Shown in pieces: positions 62,034 through 64,000 of a stretch of 64,000 bases of DNA (its first letter is position 1; each line of letters begins with the position of its first letter). The notes under the pieces were generated by a model. That model did not search any database. It was not told where the DNA came from and saw only the letters and a list, made by a program, of their open reading frames with translations. This stretch comes from Lachnospiraceae bacterium (GTDB lineage: Bacteria > Bacillota > Clostridia > Lachnospirales > Lachnospiraceae). The translations under genes were made by a program, and so were the position numbers. The stretch is taken from the NCBI GenBank assembly GCA_026169045.1, contig JAPFDH010000007.1, forward strand, positions 62,001 to 126,000. Reading direction: 5' to 3'.

Positions 62034-62429
62034 ATGAATGTAGGTCTGATGGCACATGATTCAAAAAAGAAATTAATGCAAAATTTTTGTATTGCATATC
62101 GCGGAATATTGAGTAAGCATAATTTATACGCGACTGGAACCACAGGGAGACTGATTGAAGAGGTGACAAATCTAAATATTAAAAAGTTTTTGTCTGGCCG
62201 TCTTGGCGGGGAACAGCAGTTGGGGGCACAGATTGAACATAATGTCATTGATTTAATGATTTTTTTAAGAGATCCTCTTACATCAAGAACGGAAGAACTG
62301 GAATTGAATCAGATTATTAAATTATGTGATTCCAACAGTATTCCTCTTGCAACAAATCTGGCAACAGCTGAGGTTTTAATTAAATCTCTGGAACGCGGCG
62401 AGCTGGAATGGAGAGACGCATACAAATGA
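62034..62429 (+). CDS. mgsA: Methylglyoxal synthase
   Basis: A 131-residue enzyme converting dihydroxyacetone phosphate to methylglyoxal. Motifs are MAHDSKKKLMQNF (catalytic Asp region), ATGTTGRLIEE (phosphate loop), SGRLGGEQQLGAQI and FLRDPLT. AGGAGG is 8-9 bases before the ATG. Its stop (AAATGA) overlaps the next ATG. Methylglyoxal can feed 1,2-propanediol formation, which might link to the BMC substrate, but that connection is inferred only. Confidence 0.96.
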   Translation: MNVGLMAHDSKKKLMQNFCIAYRGILSKHNLYATGTTGRLIEEVTNLNIKKFLSGRLGGEQQLGAQIEHNVIDLMIFLRDPLTSRTEELELNQIIKLCDSNSIPLATNLATAEVLIKSLERGELEWRDAYK

Positions 62430-63388
62430 TTTGGAGAAAAGCAGCAGCAAGTATTGCTGGTCTAATCCTTACAGCGAACGTATTGTCAGCATGTGGTCAA
62501 TCCTATCTTGAACCATATCAAGTAGCATATGAGGGGTATGAAGAATTAAACCATAATCTTTATCGCCAGACCGGGATGGCAGATGACCGGTGCGTTGTGG
62601 CAGATGAGTCTGTTTTTGATGAAACAGAGATAAATGCATCTGCCGCTGCTTTGTTTTGTCTCGACAGCGAGACGGTGTTATACAGCAAAAATTCATTTGA
62701 ACCGATGGCTTTTGCCAGTTTGACAAAGCTGATGACGGCATTGGTTACATTAAAGAATGCGGATCTAAATCAGAAGATTACCGTGGGAGAAGAAGTTTTG
62801 ATTGCAGAACCGGGGGCAAAATTATGTTATTTTCAGCCCGGTGACACTCTTACAGTTGATCAGCTTTTGCGGGCTTCTTTGATTTATTCCGGCAATGATG
62901 CTGCGGCAGCGCTGGCTGTTGGGGTGGGCGGAACAGAAAAGGCATTTGTAAAAATGATGAATGAAGAGGCAGAGCAACTCGGGGCGACATCGACGCATTT
63001 TGAAAATCCCCATGGTTTGGATAAGGAAGGTCATGTAACCTCGATATATGATTTATATCTTGTTTTTACAGAATGCTTAAAATATGATACATTTCGGGAA
63101 ATTATTTCCAGTGCTTCTTACGACTGTACTTATCAGAAAGCTGATGGAACAAAAAGAACGGTAACCTGGCTTAGTACAAATGAGTACTTAAAGGGCGAAA
63201 AGAATCCTCCTGCGGGGGTTAATATTTATGGTGGTAAAACGGGAACAACACCATTGGCGGGCAATTGCCTGATGCTGTATGTTTCGGATAAAACCGGTCG
63301 AACATATATTTCTGTTATACTCGGTGCATCGGACAGCGAACAGCTGTATGATGAAATGAATAAATTGTTAGAGAAAATAGCCGAATAA
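62426..63388 (+). CDS. D-alanyl-D-alanine carboxypeptidase (S11), lipoprotein
   Basis: A 320-residue penicillin-binding carboxypeptidase with a lipoprotein signal (lipobox LSAC, Cys about 25). Catalytic motifs are SLTKLM (about 97-102), SGN (about 157-159) and KTGTT (about 271-275). It trims D-Ala from wall peptides outside the membrane. The ATG at 62426 overlaps the mgsA stop (ATGA), so it is translationally coupled. Confidence 0.93.
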   Translation: MIWRKAAASIAGLILTANVLSACGQSYLEPYQVAYEGYEELNHNLYRQTGMADDRCVVADESVFDETEINASAAALFCLDSETVLYSKNSFEPMAFASLTKLMTALVTLKNADLNQKITVGEEVLIAEPGAKLCYFQPGDTLTVDQLLRASLIYSGNDAAAALAVGVGGTEKAFVKMMNEEAEQLGATSTHFENPHGLDKEGHVTSIYDLYLVFTECLKYDTFREIISSASYDCTYQKADGTKRTVTWLSTNEYLKGEKNPPAGVNIYGGKTGTTPLAGNCLMLYVSDKTGRTYISVILGASDSEQLYDEMNKLLEKIAE

Positions 63389-63422
63389 CAGATGAAAAAT
63401 TTCTAAAATTCTCAAAAAATGA

Positions 63423-63451
63423 TTGAGATTTTTCGTGATTTGTACTATAAT
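63423..63451 (+). promoter_or_regulatory. Promoter of the small P-loop gene
   Basis: TTGAGA at 63423-63428, 17-base spacer, TATAAT at 63446-63451. A second near-copy of the -10 segment (GATTTACACTATAATTT) occurs about 40 bases downstream, so a tandem promoter is possible. Confidence 0.7.
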
Positions 63452-63518
63452 TATGGTAATACGAAATGGGGGATTGCCCACGATTTACACTATAATTTAA
63501 CATAAGGAGGAAATCGAC

Positions 63519-63938
63519 ATGGTTCAAATTATTTCTGGTAAGAAAGGCAAGGGAAAAACAAAATATCTTTTAGAAAAAGCAAATAATGCTGTCAATGAAG
63601 CGAAGGGATCGATTGTATATTTGGATAAGAGTGCGAAACATATGTATGAACTGAGTAATAAAGTTCGTTTGATTAATGTATCTGATTATCCGATCCGTTC
63701 GTTTAATGGTTTTATTGGCTTTATTTGTGGTTTGATTTCTCAGGATCATGATCTGGAACAAATCTATTTGGATAGTTTTCTGAAACTTTCTCATTTGGAA
63801 GGAAAAGATATTGGTGAGGAAGTAGCTCTTCTGGAAACAATCAGTCAAGATTTCGGTGTAACATTTGTACTTAGCGTATCTGCCGATGAGTCGGATCTGG
63901 CAGACAGCGTAAAACCTTATATTGTCATTTCCTTATAA
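63519..63938 (+). CDS. Small P-loop protein of unknown function
   Basis: A 139-residue soluble protein with a Walker A-like motif at the N-terminus (SGKKGKGKTKYLLE, about residues 6-19) and a likely Walker B region near FVLSVSADESD. It lacks the domains of PilT although such proteins are sometimes named after it. AAGGAGG is 9 bases before the ATG. It is preceded by its own promoter and stands at the end of the window, so its operon partners are unknown. Bases 63939-64000 show no gene I can support. Confidence 0.7.
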   Translation: MVQIISGKKGKGKTKYLLEKANNAVNEAKGSIVYLDKSAKHMYELSNKVRLINVSDYPIRSFNGFIGFICGLISQDHDLEQIYLDSFLKLSHLEGKDIGEEVALLETISQDFGVTFVLSVSADESDLADSVKPYIVISL

Positions 63939-64000
63939 TGTTTATTATTGACAGTACCTGGAAGGTACGATATATCTGAGCTGACTTATGTTAAAGAAAC

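Overview
The window looks like a contiguous chromosomal piece from a low-GC, strictly anaerobic gut Firmicute, most likely a member of the Lachnospiraceae (Clostridia). Pointers are the AT-rich codon use, strong AGGAGG ribosome binding sites, Gram-positive gene sets (prp next to rpmA, class III fbp, mrnC, cysE-cysS behind a T-box, minCDE with mreCD) and a 1,2-propanediol-type microcompartment locus without B12-dependent diol dehydratase genes in view. No rRNA, CRISPR array, prophage or autonomous insertion sequence was seen.

Layout. (1) 1-7,900: the distal half of a bacterial microcompartment (BMC) operon. It holds the end of a zinc alcohol dehydrogenase, four hexameric shell proteins, PduL, a EutN vertex protein, a PduS-like Fe-S flavoprotein, a PduT-like Fe-S shell trimer, a DeoR regulator, a ParA-type ATPase with a small Lys/Glu/Thr-rich disordered protein, and a PduQ-like iron alcohol dehydrogenase. 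Together these encapsulate aldehyde metabolism, recycle NAD+ and CoA, and pass electrons through the shell; the ParA pair may position the compartments. (2) 8,000-17,400: a lipid kinase, a housekeeping sigma factor behind a structured leader, queH, a giant RND transporter with a coiled-coil insert, and fbp. (3) 17,400-22,020: rplU-prp-rpmA-obg-yhbY-nadD-yqeK-rsfS, a ribosome and NAD cluster. (4) 22,150-30,180: a GH28-like glycosidase unit, a Gre factor, membrane and lipid-related genes, and two tRNAs on the minus strand. (5) 30,280-34,900: ispF, then a Cys T-box controlling cysE-cysS-mrnC-rlmB, then tRNA-Thr. (6) 34,900-44,800: an accessory-like stretch rich in dispersed repeats (lrp, MATE pump, VanY-type peptidase, lone EIIC, glnS, a Cys/His-rich protein, a phosphoesterase). 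(7) 44,800-53,630: miaB-mutS-mutL-miaA and a PLP enzyme. (8) 53,850-63,940: radC-mreC-mreD-pbp2-minCDE-rodA-mgsA-dacA and a small P-loop protein, a cell-shape and division cluster from which mreB is missing.

The two observations I consider most worth pursuing are the ParA plus disordered-protein pair in the BMC operon, which resembles the McdA/McdB carboxysome positioning system in layout, and a family of palindromic MITE-like elements. Three of these show perfect 8-bp target-site duplications or long terminal inverted repeats with duplications, and one of them supplies the stop codon of the VanY-type peptidase gene. A second dispersed repeat of about 100 bp, with two hairpins, sits beside transcription terminators at four places.
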